Origin: JBBEAM01 sp942491105 | GTDB taxonomy: Bacteria; Pseudomonadota; Alphaproteobacteria; Kiloniellales; DSM-21159 | Length of the DNA: 64,000 nucleotides | NCBI GenBank assembly: GCA_942491105.1 | Contig: CALNZX010000010.1 | Location: 159,455-223,454 of the forward strand | Direction of reading: 5' to 3' | Shown here: positions 51,191 through 60,056 of the stretch, in pieces | Position numbering within the stretch: the stretch's first letter is position 1 | How the letters are laid out: each line of letters starts with the position of its first letter | Position numbers and translations under genes: made by a program | Notes under the pieces: model-generated | Told to the model about the DNA's origin: nothing | Seen by the model: only the letters and a program-made list of their open reading frames with translations | Database searches by the model: none

Positions 51191-52312
51191 ATGAGTCATA
51201 GCGAATCCGCACAACAACAGGGCGATACCGGGCACAGCTATCTCGTGGTCCGGGACCTAACCAAGAAGTTTGGGGACTTCACGGCGCTCAAGGACATTTC
51301 CCTTGAGGTGATCGAGGGGGAGTTCCTGTGTTTTCTCGGCCCGTCGGGCTGCGGCAAGACGACGCTGCTGCGGGCCATCGCCGGCCTGGATATCCAGACT
51401 TTCGGCGAGATTCATCAGGGGGGCCGGGAAATCTCGACCCTGCCGCCATCCGAGCGCGATTTTGGGATCGTCTTTCAGTCCTACGCGCTGTTTCCAAACC
51501 TGTCGGTACGCAAGAACGTCGCTTACGGCCTGGAGAATCGCGGCATGTCCCGCGCCGATATCGACGCGCGGGTGAACGAGCTCCTGGAAACCGTGGGCCT
51601 GCCCGAGCAGGGCGCGAAGTATCCGGCGCAGCTCTCCGGCGGACAGCAGCAGCGCGTGGCTCTCGCCCGCGCCTTGGCGCCCTCGCCGGGCCTGCTGCTG
51701 CTCGACGAACCGCTATCGGCGCTCGACGCCAAGGTGCGCGTCCATCTCAGGCATCAGATCAAGGCTCTGCAGAACCAGTTGGGCATCACCACCATCATGG
51801 TGACTCACGATCAGGAAGAAGCGCTGACCATGGCCGACCGGATCGTGGTGATGAATCACGGGGTGATCGAGCAGATCGGCACGCCGGAGGAAATCTATCG
51901 CGAGCCCGCCTCGGCCTTCGTCGCCGATTTCATCGGCCAGATGAATTTCGCGCCGGGCACCATGGCCGAGCACGGCAAGGTCAAGCTCGGCACGGTCGAA
52001 CTGTCCTGCAAGGCCAACGGCTTCGCGCCGGGCAGCGAGGTGACCCTGGCCGTGCGGCCGGAGGACATCCGCTTCGACCCCTCCGCAAACGAAGGCAGCA
52101 ACGCTTTCAAGGTGCGCGTCACGGAGATCGAATTTCTCGGATCCTTCTTCAGGGCCACCCTGGAATCCCCGGGCCTAGGCACGGTCCGGCTGGTCGCGGA
52201 CCTGCCGATCAACACGGCGCGGCGCTTGGATATCCGCGAAGGCTACGAGGTTTCGGCGACCATTCCGCCGGAGTTCATCCGCCTCTATGAAGGGGGCGGC
52301 TGGAGTGACTAG
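51191..52312 (+). CDS. phnT: 2-aminoethylphosphonate ABC importer, ATPase (PhnT2-like)
   Basis: 373 aa from the ATG at 51191. Walker A GPSGCGKTT, signature LSGGQQQRVALARALA, Walker B LLLLDEPLSALDA and switch His in MVTHDQEEALTMADRI are complete. The C-terminal 130 residues form a TOBE regulatory domain (LAVRPEDIRFDPSANEG). This is the longer CysA/FbpC type. It overlaps the permease start. Confidence 0.88.
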   Translation: MSHSESAQQQGDTGHSYLVVRDLTKKFGDFTALKDISLEVIEGEFLCFLGPSGCGKTTLLRAIAGLDIQTFGEIHQGGREISTLPPSERDFGIVFQSYALFPNLSVRKNVAYGLENRGMSRADIDARVNELLETVGLPEQGAKYPAQLSGGQQQRVALARALAPSPGLLLLDEPLSALDAKVRVHLRHQIKALQNQLGITTIMVTHDQEEALTMADRIVVMNHGVIEQIGTPEEIYREPASAFVADFIGQMNFAPGTMAEHGKVKLGTVELSCKANGFAPGSEVTLAVRPEDIRFDPSANEGSNAFKVRVTEIEFLGSFFRATLESPGLGTVRLVADLPINTARRLDIREGYEVSATIPPEFIRLYEGGGWSD

Positions 52313-54335
52313 CGTCGCCGATCTGGATGCCGCCGGCGCGCCTACGCGGCCCAAGAGAGAACCGGTCAAGGCAAAGCTCAGCCGCGATGACTGGCTGATG
52401 CGCGGCTTCATGCTGGTGATCGGCCTCTATCTGCTGATCGCGCTTGCCTTTCCGCTCTTCGCCATGCTCTCGAAATCCTTCGAGGTTTATGAGTTCCGCC
52501 TGCAGCATGTCGAGGTGGCGCTGTGGCAGGACGGCGGCTGGGCGCCGGCGGAAACGCTGCAGGACTATGCCGAGCGCATGGAAGGGCCGGTCAATGGCGG
52601 GCTGGTTCCCTCGGAGCGGACCCGGGTACAGGCCCTCGAGCTGATCCCCAAGTCCCTGCGCGAGACGACGGAGCGTTACCGCTTCCGCGATCTCTCGCCG
52701 GATAAGGAGATGCTGCTTTATGACGGCGTCCTCTCCCAGGACGAGAGCTGGCTGGAGGTCGAGGCGGACATGCTGCGCCGTGTGCTGGTGCGGCCGGTCA
52801 GCTACTTCAGCGGCAGCAACTATCTGCGCTACTTCTCGACCCCGACGCTGCGCGAATCGATCTTCAACAGTCTGCTGATCTCGACGATAACGACGCTGAT
52901 CGTCGTGCCTTTGGCGTTTTTCTTCGCCTATGCGCTGACGCGCAGCCGGATGCCCATGAAGGGCCTGTTCAAGACCGTCGCCATGATGCCGATCCTGGTG
53001 CCCTCGATCCTGCCGGGCATTGCCCTGATCTATCTCTTCGGCAAGCAGGGAATCATCAATTGGCTTCTCTTCGGCGCGGATATTTATGGACCGATCGGCA
53101 TCGTCATGGCCGCGTCCTTTTTTACCTTTCCGCATGCGTTCATCATCGTGCTGGTGGCGCTGTCGATCTCCGACGCCCGGCTCTACGAGGCCTCGACGGT
53201 GCTGCGCGCCAGCAAGTGGCGCACCTTCTGGACCGTGACAATACCCGGAGCGCGCTACGGCCTGATTTCAGCGGCCTTCGTGGTTTTTACCCTGACCATT
53301 ACCGACTTCGGCTCGGTCAAGGTGATCGGCGGCCAGTTCAACGTGCTGGCGCTGGACATTTATAAGCAGGTGGTGGGGCAGCAGAATTTCCAGATGGGGG
53401 CCGTGGTCTCCATGGTGCTGCTGATCCCGGCGGTGATCGCCTTCGCCGTGGATCGCCAGGCGCAGAAGCGTCAGGTCGCGCTGCTTTCGGCGCGCGCCGT
53501 GCCCTTCGATCCGAAACCCGAGCGGCGCTTCGACTACGCCATGCTCGGCTACTGCTCCCTGATCGCCGTGTTTATCGTCGGAATTCTGGCGATCTGCCAG
53601 TACGCCGCCTTCGTCAAGCTCTGGCCCTATAACCACACCATGGTGCTGGAGAATTACGACTTCAACCGCATGGATGGCGGCGGCTGGAGCTCCTATAGCA
53701 ACTCCATCGTCCTGTCCCTGGCCACCGCGGTCATCGGCACCCTGATCGTCTTTACCGGCGCCTACATGGTGGAAAAGGGCAGGGGCTTTCAGAACGGACG
53801 TTCGGTCTTTCAGCTGCTGGCGATGATGCCCATGGCCATCCCAGGCATGGTTCTGGGGCTTGCCTATGTCTTCTTCTTCAATAATCCGGACAATCCACTC
53901 AATTTTATCTATGGAACAATGATCATCCTGGTGGTCTCCACGGTGACGCATTTCTATACCGTCGCGCACCTTACGGCGGTGACCGCGCTGAAGCAGATGG
54001 ACAACGAGTTCGAGGCCGTTTCCTCCTCGCTGAAGCAGCCCTTCTATCGCATGTTCCACAAGGTCACCGTGCCGGTTTGCCTGCCGGCGATTCTCGATAT
54101 CTCGATCTACCTCTTCGTCAATGCCATGACGACGGTCTCCGCGGTGGTTTTCCTCTACAGCCCGAGCACGCAGCTTGCGTCGATCGCGGCGCTGAACATG
54201 GAGGACGCGGGGGATACAGCGCCCGCGGCGGCGATGTGCATGATGATTTTCTACGTCAATGTCTTCGTGCGGCTGCTGCACGCCGGCGCGACACGCGGCC
54301 TTTACAAGTCGACCCAAGCCTGGCGGATGCGCTAG
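52305..54335 (+). CDS. phnU: 2-aminoethylphosphonate ABC importer, fused permease (PhnU2-like)
   Basis: 676 aa from a GTG at 52305 (GGGGGCGGCTGGA upstream), which overlaps the ATPase stop; the ATG at 52287 is the alternative. Two permease halves of FbpB kind are fused in one chain: EAA-like loops ASTVLRASKWRTFWTVTIPGA (first) and VSSSLKQPFYRMFHKVTVP (second). About twelve membrane helices. A 120-residue periplasmic loop separates the first helix from the first permease core. It is the membrane channel of the importer. Confidence 0.87.
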   Translation: MTSVADLDAAGAPTRPKREPVKAKLSRDDWLMRGFMLVIGLYLLIALAFPLFAMLSKSFEVYEFRLQHVEVALWQDGGWAPAETLQDYAERMEGPVNGGLVPSERTRVQALELIPKSLRETTERYRFRDLSPDKEMLLYDGVLSQDESWLEVEADMLRRVLVRPVSYFSGSNYLRYFSTPTLRESIFNSLLISTITTLIVVPLAFFFAYALTRSRMPMKGLFKTVAMMPILVPSILPGIALIYLFGKQGIINWLLFGADIYGPIGIVMAASFFTFPHAFIIVLVALSISDARLYEASTVLRASKWRTFWTVTIPGARYGLISAAFVVFTLTITDFGSVKVIGGQFNVLALDIYKQVVGQQNFQMGAVVSMVLLIPAVIAFAVDRQAQKRQVALLSARAVPFDPKPERRFDYAMLGYCSLIAVFIVGILAICQYAAFVKLWPYNHTMVLENYDFNRMDGGGWSSYSNSIVLSLATAVIGTLIVFTGAYMVEKGRGFQNGRSVFQLLAMMPMAIPGMVLGLAYVFFFNNPDNPLNFIYGTMIILVVSTVTHFYTVAHLTAVTALKQMDNEFEAVSSSLKQPFYRMFHKVTVPVCLPAILDISIYLFVNAMTTVSAVVFLYSPSTQLASIAALNMEDAGDTAPAAAMCMMIFYVNVFVRLLHAGATRGLYKSTQAWRMR

Positions 54336-54462
54336 GAGGCGTGCGAAGCCTCTATCTACGTTATCAATGCTTCATATTATAATTATCGATTTGAAGAATG
54401 GATGTCATGTCGTGCAATGATGCTGTTCACAGGTCATTTCTTTACATGTCGATAGGTTAGCC

Positions 54463-55611
54463 ATGAGCAGCGAACGCACCACCGCCTCGCCGACAGGCGA
54501 CCCCTGGCTGTTGACGCCGGGGCCCCTGACCACCTCGCCGACGGTGAAGCAGGCCATGCTTCACGATTACGGTTCCCGGGACACGCAGTTCATCGAGATC
54601 AATCGGCGCATGCGCGCGCGCTTGGTCGATATCGTCGGCGGCGGCGATGACTTCACGGCCGTGCCGCTGCAGGGCAGCGGGACCTTCTCGGTCGAGGCGA
54701 TGCTGGCGACCTTCGTGCCGCCGGACGGGCGTCTGCTGATCCTAGTCAACGGAGCCTATGGCCATCGCATGGCGAAGATCTGCCGTACCGCGGGCAACCC
54801 CTTCCGCATGCTGGAGTGGCCGGAGGATACGCCGGTCGATGTCGCCGAGGTCGAGCGCTGTCTGCAGGAGGACGGCGAGATCACCCATGTCGCCGTGGTC
54901 CACTGCGAAACCACCTCCGGCGTGCTCAATCCCATCGCCGAGGTCGCGGAGGTAACCGCACGGCTCGGCCGCAGACTGCTGATCGATTCGATGTCGGCGT
55001 TCGGGGCCTTGCCGATCTCGGCCCAGGACATGGTCTTCGACGCCGTGGCGGCTTCTTCCAACAAATGCCTGGAAGGCGTTCCCGGCATGGGGTTCGTGAT
55101 TGCCCGGAAAACCGCGCTGGAGGCCTGCGAGGGCAATTGCCATGCGCTGAGCCTCGATCTCCATGACCAGTGGGTCAACATGGAGAAGACCAAGCAGTGG
55201 CGCTTTACCCCGCCGACGCACTGTATTCTGGCCTTCGATCAGGCACTCAACGAGTTCGAGGCCGAAGGCGGTGTCGCGGGCCGCGGCGGACGCTACCGGG
55301 CGAACTGCAAGCTGCTGGTGGAGGGGATGCGCGCGCTGGGCTTCGAGACGCTGCTGCCCGACGAGCTGCAGGCGCCGATTATCGTCACCTTCCACATGCC
55401 CGCCGATCCGGCCTTCGATTTTCCGGCCTTCTACGATGCCCTGCGCCAGCGCGGCTACGTGATCTATCCCGGCAAGCTGACCGTGGCGGATTCCTTCCGC
55501 ATGGGTTGTATCGGGCGGATCGGCGAAGCGGAGATGCGCGGCGCCTTGGAGAGCGTGGCCGAGGTGCTGCGCGACATGGGCGTCAGCGACTGCGCGCCCA
55601 AGGCGGCCTAG
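54463..55611 (+). CDS. phnW: 2-aminoethylphosphonate-pyruvate transaminase
   Basis: 382 aa. It is a PLP enzyme of aminotransferase class V: the LLTPGPLTTSPTVKQAM start, the SMSAFGA segment with Asp before it (LLIDSMSAF), and the PLP Lys in SSNKCLEGVPGMGF are the PhnW signature. It converts AEP plus pyruvate to phosphonoacetaldehyde and alanine. It lies 127 bp after the permease on the same strand with an AT-rich gap that may hold its own promoter. No phosphonoacetaldehyde hydrolase (phnX) or PhnY/PhnA is in the window, so the next step must be encoded elsewhere. Confidence 0.92.
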   Translation: MSSERTTASPTGDPWLLTPGPLTTSPTVKQAMLHDYGSRDTQFIEINRRMRARLVDIVGGGDDFTAVPLQGSGTFSVEAMLATFVPPDGRLLILVNGAYGHRMAKICRTAGNPFRMLEWPEDTPVDVAEVERCLQEDGEITHVAVVHCETTSGVLNPIAEVAEVTARLGRRLLIDSMSAFGALPISAQDMVFDAVAASSNKCLEGVPGMGFVIARKTALEACEGNCHALSLDLHDQWVNMEKTKQWRFTPPTHCILAFDQALNEFEAEGGVAGRGGRYRANCKLLVEGMRALGFETLLPDELQAPIIVTFHMPADPAFDFPAFYDALRQRGYVIYPGKLTVADSFRMGCIGRIGEAEMRGALESVAEVLRDMGVSDCAPKAA

Positions 55612-56408
55612 CTTCTCAGGGATCTGAGCGACAGCCCGGCGGCGAACAGCGCCGCCGCCGCGACGATGATCGAGGGGCCGGCCGGGGTATCGAAGGTCAA
55701 GGAGCCCGTCAGTCCCGCGATCGCGGCCAATGCGCCCAGCGCCGCGGCGGTCACCGCCATGGCCTCGGGGCTCCGCGCGAAGAGCCGGGCGGTGGCGGCG
55801 GGCAGGATCAGCAACGAGGTGATCAGCAGGATACCGACGATCTTCATCGCCACGGCGATGACCACGGCTATGGTGAGCATGAAGAAGAGGCGCGTGCGCA
55901 GCACGGCCACGCCCTCGGCGCGGGCCAGGTCCTCGTGCAGCGTCGTCATCAGCAGCGGCCGCCAGATCGCGATCAGCACCACCAGCGCGGCGGTGCCGCC
56001 AAGATAGATCTGCAGCAGGTCTGCCCTGCCGACGGCGAGCACGTCTCCGAACAGATAGGACAGAAGATCGACCCGTACCTCGGGCAGGAAGCTCAAGGCG
56101 ACCAGTCCTAACGCCAGGCCCGAATGGGCCAGAATGCCGAGCAGGGTATCGGTGGCGATCTGGCGTTGCTGCTGCAGGGCGACCAGGAGCAGGGCCAGGA
56201 CCACGACGGTCGCGCCGACGCCCAGCACCGGCTTGATGCCGAGCAGCACGCCGAGCGCGACGCCGAGCAGCGCCGAGTGGGCGAGGGTATCGCCGAAATA
56301 GGCCATCTTGCGCCAAACGATAAAGCAGCCGAGCGGCCCGGCGATGGCGGCCACGCCGACCGCCGCGATCATCGCGCGCAGGAAGAAATCGTCGAGAAGC
56401 TCAAGCAT
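55608..56408 (-). CDS. znuB: Zinc ABC importer permease
   Basis: 266 aa with about nine hydrophobic segments. The start LLDDFFLRAMIAAVGVAAIAGPLGCFIVWRKMAYFGDTLAHSALLGVALG is the ABC-3 family signature, and MKIVGILLITSLLILPAATARL is its central membrane core. It is the membrane subunit for zinc uptake. It overlaps the znuC end by 8 bp. Its stop overlaps by 4 bp the convergent phnW stop. Confidence 0.94.
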   Translation of the reverse strand: MLELLDDFFLRAMIAAVGVAAIAGPLGCFIVWRKMAYFGDTLAHSALLGVALGVLLGIKPVLGVGATVVVLALLLVALQQQRQIATDTLLGILAHSGLALGLVALSFLPEVRVDLLSYLFGDVLAVGRADLLQIYLGGTAALVVLIAIWRPLLMTTLHEDLARAEGVAVLRTRLFFMLTIAVVIAVAMKIVGILLITSLLILPAATARLFARSPEAMAVTAAALGALAAIAGLTGSLTFDTPAGPSIIVAAAALFAAGLSLRSLRS

Positions 56409-57147
56409 CGGGGACGGGGTTTCCCTCGAGATCGTGATGATGGTCGTGGGCGTGCTGATAGAGCGCCAGGGCAGAGGCCGCGGGGCCGAACAGCCTGCGA
56501 TACTCGGGGTGCTGCTCGACCGCTTCCGGCTGCCCGGCGCAGCAGATGTGCTGGTTGAGGCAGAGCACGAAATCGGTCGAGGCCATCACCAGGTGCAGAT
56601 CGTGGGAGACGATCAGCACGCCGCAGCCGCGCCGGTCCCGGGTCTTGGCGATCAACTCATAGAGCTCCGCCTGGCCCGAGAAATCGACGGCCTGCGCCGG
56701 TTCGTCGAGGACCAGGAGGTCTGGGTCGCGCAGCAATGCGCGAGCAAGCAGAACGCGCTGGGTCTCGCCGCCGGACAGCGTTTGCAGCGGCGCGTCGAGC
56801 AGCTGCGGGACGCCGACTTCCTCCAAGCCCGCGCGCATCGCGGCGGCGCTCTTGCGCTGGGGCAGACAGAGGAAGCCGCGTACCGTAAGCGGCAGGCTAG
56901 GATCGACGGAAAAGCGTTGCGGCAGATAGCCGATGGAGAGACCGGAACGGCGTTCGATACTGCCGCTGCTGGGTTTGAGCAGGCCGAGCAGCAGGCGCAG
57001 GAGGGTGGTCTTGCCGGCGCCGTTCGGCCCGATCACGGTCACGATCTCCCTTTCATGGATGGCGAGATCGATCCCCTCAAGCAGACTTCGGCCGGATGCC
57101 TCGAAGCCGAGCTTTTCCGCCCGCAGCAGTACCTTCTTGCCGCTCAT
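56401..57147 (-). CDS. znuC: Zinc ABC importer ATPase
   Basis: 248 aa from the ATG at 57147 (GGGGAAG). Walker A GPNGAGKTT, signature LSGGETQRVLLARALL, Walker B LLVLDEPAQAVD and switch His in VSHDLHLVMAS are complete. The C-terminal HAHDHHHDLEGN is a histidine-rich tail typical of ZnuC. The start overlaps zur by 4 bp, so zur-znuC-znuB form one operon. Confidence 0.95.
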   Translation of the reverse strand: MSGKKVLLRAEKLGFEASGRSLLEGIDLAIHEREIVTVIGPNGAGKTTLLRLLLGLLKPSSGSIERRSGLSIGYLPQRFSVDPSLPLTVRGFLCLPQRKSAAAMRAGLEEVGVPQLLDAPLQTLSGGETQRVLLARALLRDPDLLVLDEPAQAVDFSGQAELYELIAKTRDRRGCGVLIVSHDLHLVMASTDFVLCLNQHICCAGQPEAVEQHPEYRRLFGPAASALALYQHAHDHHHDLEGNPVPDA

Positions 57148-57647
57148 CCGGCGCTTCCCCGGCAGCCGGGACAGCGTCCCCTGACCTCCACGGTCTGCTC
57201 CGCGACAGCGAAGCCGAGCTTGCGCGCACGCTGCTGAATCGCCTTGGCTACCGCTGGATCCCGAAGCTCGGCGGCGGTGCCGCAGTCCTCGCAGATAAAG
57301 AACTGGCTGCTGTGACTGTCTCCGGGAGTGTCTGGCGCGGGGCAGCCGATAAAGGCGTTGAGGCTTTCGATGCGGTGTACGAAGCCCTCGGCGCAGAGCC
57401 ATTCCAGGGCGCGGTAGATCGTTGGCGGCGCCTTGGTGCCGGCGCTGTCGCCCAGCTTGTCGAGCAGATCGTAAGCCCCCTGCGGTTTATGAGCTTGCCA
57501 AATCAGCTCCAGCACCCGGCGGCGCAGCGGAGTCAGCCGCAAGCCGCGCTCGGCGCAAATGCTCTCGGCCCTTGCCAGGGCATCGCGTTGACAAGCGCGA
57601 TGATTGTGGCCTTGAGCCTGAAAAAGCGTGTCGCTCGCTTGAGTCAT
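57144..57647 (-). CDS. zur: Zinc uptake regulator Zur (Fur family)
   Basis: 167 aa. The winged helix LRLTPLRRRVLELIWQAHKPQGAYDLLDKLGD and the structural zinc site CEDCG ... CPGC mark a Fur family protein; the absence of an iron-type HHDH pattern and its place before znuC identify Zur. With zinc bound it represses by blocking the znuA and zur promoters. It is divergent from znuA across the Zur box. Confidence 0.93.
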   Translation of the reverse strand: MTQASDTLFQAQGHNHRACQRDALARAESICAERGLRLTPLRRRVLELIWQAHKPQGAYDLLDKLGDSAGTKAPPTIYRALEWLCAEGFVHRIESLNAFIGCPAPDTPGDSHSSQFFICEDCGTAAELRDPAVAKAIQQRARKLGFAVAEQTVEVRGRCPGCRGSAG

Positions 57648-57704
57648 GATCGGAGTCTCCAGACTTGCAATCGCGGCGGGCAGCCTCTAGTTTTCCTGCG
57701 TTAT

Positions 57705-57717
57705 GTTATAATATAAC
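57705..57717. promoter_or_regulatory. Zur box between zur and znuA
   Basis: GTTATAATATAAC is a perfect 6-1-6 palindrome in the short divergent spacer, 57 bp from the zur start and 14 bp from the znuA ATG. It matches the AT-rich GTTATA...TATAAC pattern of alphaproteobacterial Zur sites and would control both directions. Confidence 0.85.
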
Positions 57718-57731
57718 TTGTGAGATTGTCG

Positions 57732-58709
57732 ATGATCTTGTTCCGAGGTTGCGTCGCCAGGTTTTCGGTTGTCTTCGCCCTATGGGCTGGCTTTGTGGGA
57801 GTCAGCGCCGCGGAGTCACCACCGCGCGTGGTCAGCTCAATCCTGCCGCTGCACAGCTTGGCGGCTTCCGTCATGCAGGGCCTCGGTACGCCCCACCTGC
57901 TGGTGCGCGGCGCGGCGTCGCCGCACAGCTTTACCCTGCGTCCATCCGATGCCGCCGTCCTACAGGACGCGGACCTGGCGATTTGGGTCGGTGAAGGGCT
58001 GGAATCTTTTCTTGATAAGCCGCTCCGCAATCTTGCCCGTGACGCCAAGGTTCTAACGCTTTCCCAGACGGAAGGAGTCGAACTGCTGCCGCCGCGCGAT
58101 GAGAGCATCTGGCAGAGGCAGGGCGCGCAGCAGGAAGGCCATGAACATGAAGATGAGCACGAGCATGAACATGACCATGATCACGGCGCTTACGATCCGC
58201 ATATCTGGCTCGCTCCCGACAATGCGATTGCGATCACCGAAGCCATTGCGCGGAGCTTGATCGAACTCGATCCCACCCACGCCGCTCAGTATCGCGCCAA
58301 CGGCGAGCACACGGTCACCGCGCTGGAGGCTCTGGACAGACGCCTGGAGGCGAAACTCGCGCCGCTGCGTGGAGTCCCATATCTGGTCTTCCACGATGGC
58401 TATCACTACTTCGAGGAAAGCTACGGTCTGGCGGCGCGCGGCGCCGTCGCCCTTTCGCCGGAGCGCGCGCCCGGTGCCGCGCACCTGCGTGAGATTCGCG
58501 GCCTGCTGCGCGATGAAGGGATCGTCTGCGTGTTCAGCGAACCGCAGTTCGAGCCGAAGATACTCGAGGCCTTGGTCGAAGGAACCCAGACGCGGGCGGG
58601 GGTTCTGGATCCGCTTGGCGCCAGCCTTCAGCCGGGACCCCAGGCCTATATTGCACTGATGGAGAATCTGGCAGGAAGCTTGGCGGATTGCCTGTCGGGC
58701 GCCGAATAG
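57732..58709 (+). CDS. znuA: Zinc ABC importer substrate-binding protein
   Basis: 325 aa from the ATG at 57732 (a GTG at 57720 is only 3 bp past the Zur box and less likely). Residues 1-22 are a signal peptide (VGVSAAES). The metal-binding histidines are in SSILPLHSLAAS, the acidic His-rich loop at about residues 137-157 (HEHEDEHEHEHDHDHG), DPHIWLAP and FHDGYHYF. The histidine loop gathers zinc in the periplasm. Confidence 0.95.
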   Translation: MILFRGCVARFSVVFALWAGFVGVSAAESPPRVVSSILPLHSLAASVMQGLGTPHLLVRGAASPHSFTLRPSDAAVLQDADLAIWVGEGLESFLDKPLRNLARDAKVLTLSQTEGVELLPPRDESIWQRQGAQQEGHEHEDEHEHEHDHDHGAYDPHIWLAPDNAIAITEAIARSLIELDPTHAAQYRANGEHTVTALEALDRRLEAKLAPLRGVPYLVFHDGYHYFEESYGLAARGAVALSPERAPGAAHLREIRGLLRDEGIVCVFSEPQFEPKILEALVEGTQTRAGVLDPLGASLQPGPQAYIALMENLAGSLADCLSGAE

Positions 58710-58777
58710 CCCGGCTCCGGCACTGCCGCGACTGGGTGAACCCGCCGCTGTATTCGATGCGCTTGCGCTTGGCGCGA

Positions 58778-58806
58778 TGATCCATCCCACGCCGTTCGTC
58801 GTAGAG
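58778..58806 (+). promoter_or_regulatory. Candidate RpoE/ECF11-type promoter for the SDR gene
   Basis: TGATCC at 58778-58783 and TAGAG at 58802, 18 bp apart, resemble the -35 TGATCC and -10 (G)TAAGA elements of RpoE-ChrR promoters in Rhodobacter. It lies 45 bp before the SDR start. The following genes belong to the type controlled by this sigma factor, but the -10 is imperfect. Confidence 0.4.
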
Positions 58807-58849
58807 TCTGCTGTCACCAGAGAGACCGACACAGACAAGGGAGCGCGGC

Positions 58850-59647
58850 ATGCGCGAGGAGAAAGCTCCGCCCGGAGGAGTCGTCTGGATTACCGGTGCG
58901 AGCTCGGGCCTCGGCCGGGCGCTGGCGCTGCGTTTTGCCGAGGAGGGGGCGGAGGTCGTTGCTTCGGCGCGCGGTGAAGAGGCGCTGCGCAGCCTCTGCG
59001 AGGAGGCCGAGAGCTTTTCAGGCAGCATCGCCGCGCTTCCCCTGGACGTTACCGACGGCACGGCCTTCGCGACCTGCACCGAGCATGTCGAGCGTGAGTT
59101 TGGCGCGATAGGGACCTTGGTTCTCAACGCGGGGACCCACATCCCTGTCGATGCGCGCGACTTCCGCGCCGCGCCTTTTCAACAGCTTCTCGACGTCAAC
59201 GTCATGGGTGTCGTCAATGGTTTGGCGGCGGTGCTGCCCTACCTGCGCTCACGGCGGCGCGGCCGCATCGCGGTCGTCGCTTCGCTGTCCGGCTACCGTG
59301 GGCTGCCCACGGCTCCTCGGCCTACGGCCTGACCAAGGCAGGGCTGATCAATATGTGCGAAGCTCTGCGCCCGGAACTGGAACAGGATGGCCTGGTACTG
59401 CAGGTCGTCAATCCCGGCTTCGGTGAAGACGCCGCTGACCGATAGGAATGCATTTCCCATGCCCTTCCTCATGGACCTCGATCAAGCCGCCGCGGCTTTT
59501 CATCGCGGACTGCAAAGCGCGCGTTTCGAGATCGTTTTCCCCCGGCGCTTTGCCTATATCCTCAAGCTTCTGCGCTGCCTGCCCTATGGGCTCTACTTCG
59601 CGTTGACCCGGCGCGTGGCCCGTAATGTCCGGGAGCGCGCGGCATGA
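58850..59647 (+). CDS. Short-chain dehydrogenase/reductase, reading frame broken twice
   Basis: About 265 aa if two single-base errors are corrected. The cofactor motif TGASSGLGRALALRFAEEG (residues 15-33), NAG (NAGTHIPVD) and the catalytic AYGLTKAG are visible, the last in a different frame. The frame shifts by one missing base near 59312 and one extra base near 59421 (GFVKTPLTDRN restored). The C terminus has a hydrophobic segment. Net length is a multiple of three, supporting sequencing errors over decay. It is similar to SDRs in sigma-E/ChrR photo-oxidative stress loci. It overlaps the next gene by 4 bp (ATGA). Confidence 0.7.
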
Positions 59648-60056
59648 TCCGGGAGGATGCCCCGCGCGCTACGCGGCGTTTTATCACGCTTTGTCTCCGG
59701 AATCCGTGGAGGACCTGCGCGGCCTCTGTATCGAGGGCGTTCGTTTTCGCGATCCCTTCAACGACTTTACCGTCGAAAAGATGGTCGCCCTGTTTCACGA
59801 CATGTACCGCCAGGTCGAGGCGCCGTTTCGAGGTGACGGATCGAGCGCTCGGCGGCGAGGCTTGCTATCTGCGCTGGACGATGAATTTCCACCGCAAGGG
59901 TTACTATGGATCGAAGGCCTCACCGAGGTTCACTTCGATGCCGAGGGACAAGTCGTCGCGCATATCGACCACTGGGATCTGGGATCGCAGTTCTACGCCA
60001 AGCTTCCGCTGCTTGGTGCGGTGGTTCGCTGGATTTCGCGTAAGCTCGCGGTCTAG
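59644..60056 (+). CDS. SnoaL/NTF2-like protein, reading frame broken three times
   Basis: About 137 aa when corrected. The pieces read, in order, LSPESVEDLRGLC, VRFRDPFNDFTVEKMVALFHDMYRQ, RFEVTDRALGGEACYLRWTMNF, and VAHIDHWDLGSQFYAKLPLLGAVVRWI, in two frames. Shifts lie near 59670, 59825 and 59900 (net one base lost). The fold is a SnoaL/NTF2-like alpha-beta barrel of unknown reaction, found next to the SDR and Cfa genes in ChrR-type clusters. Its last 4 bp overlap the end of the convergent cfa gene. Confidence 0.65.

Noticed and set aside
54336..54462. Second Pho box before phnW
   Set aside because: ATGTCAT and TGTTCAC occur, but not as two good 7-bp repeats at 11-bp spacing.
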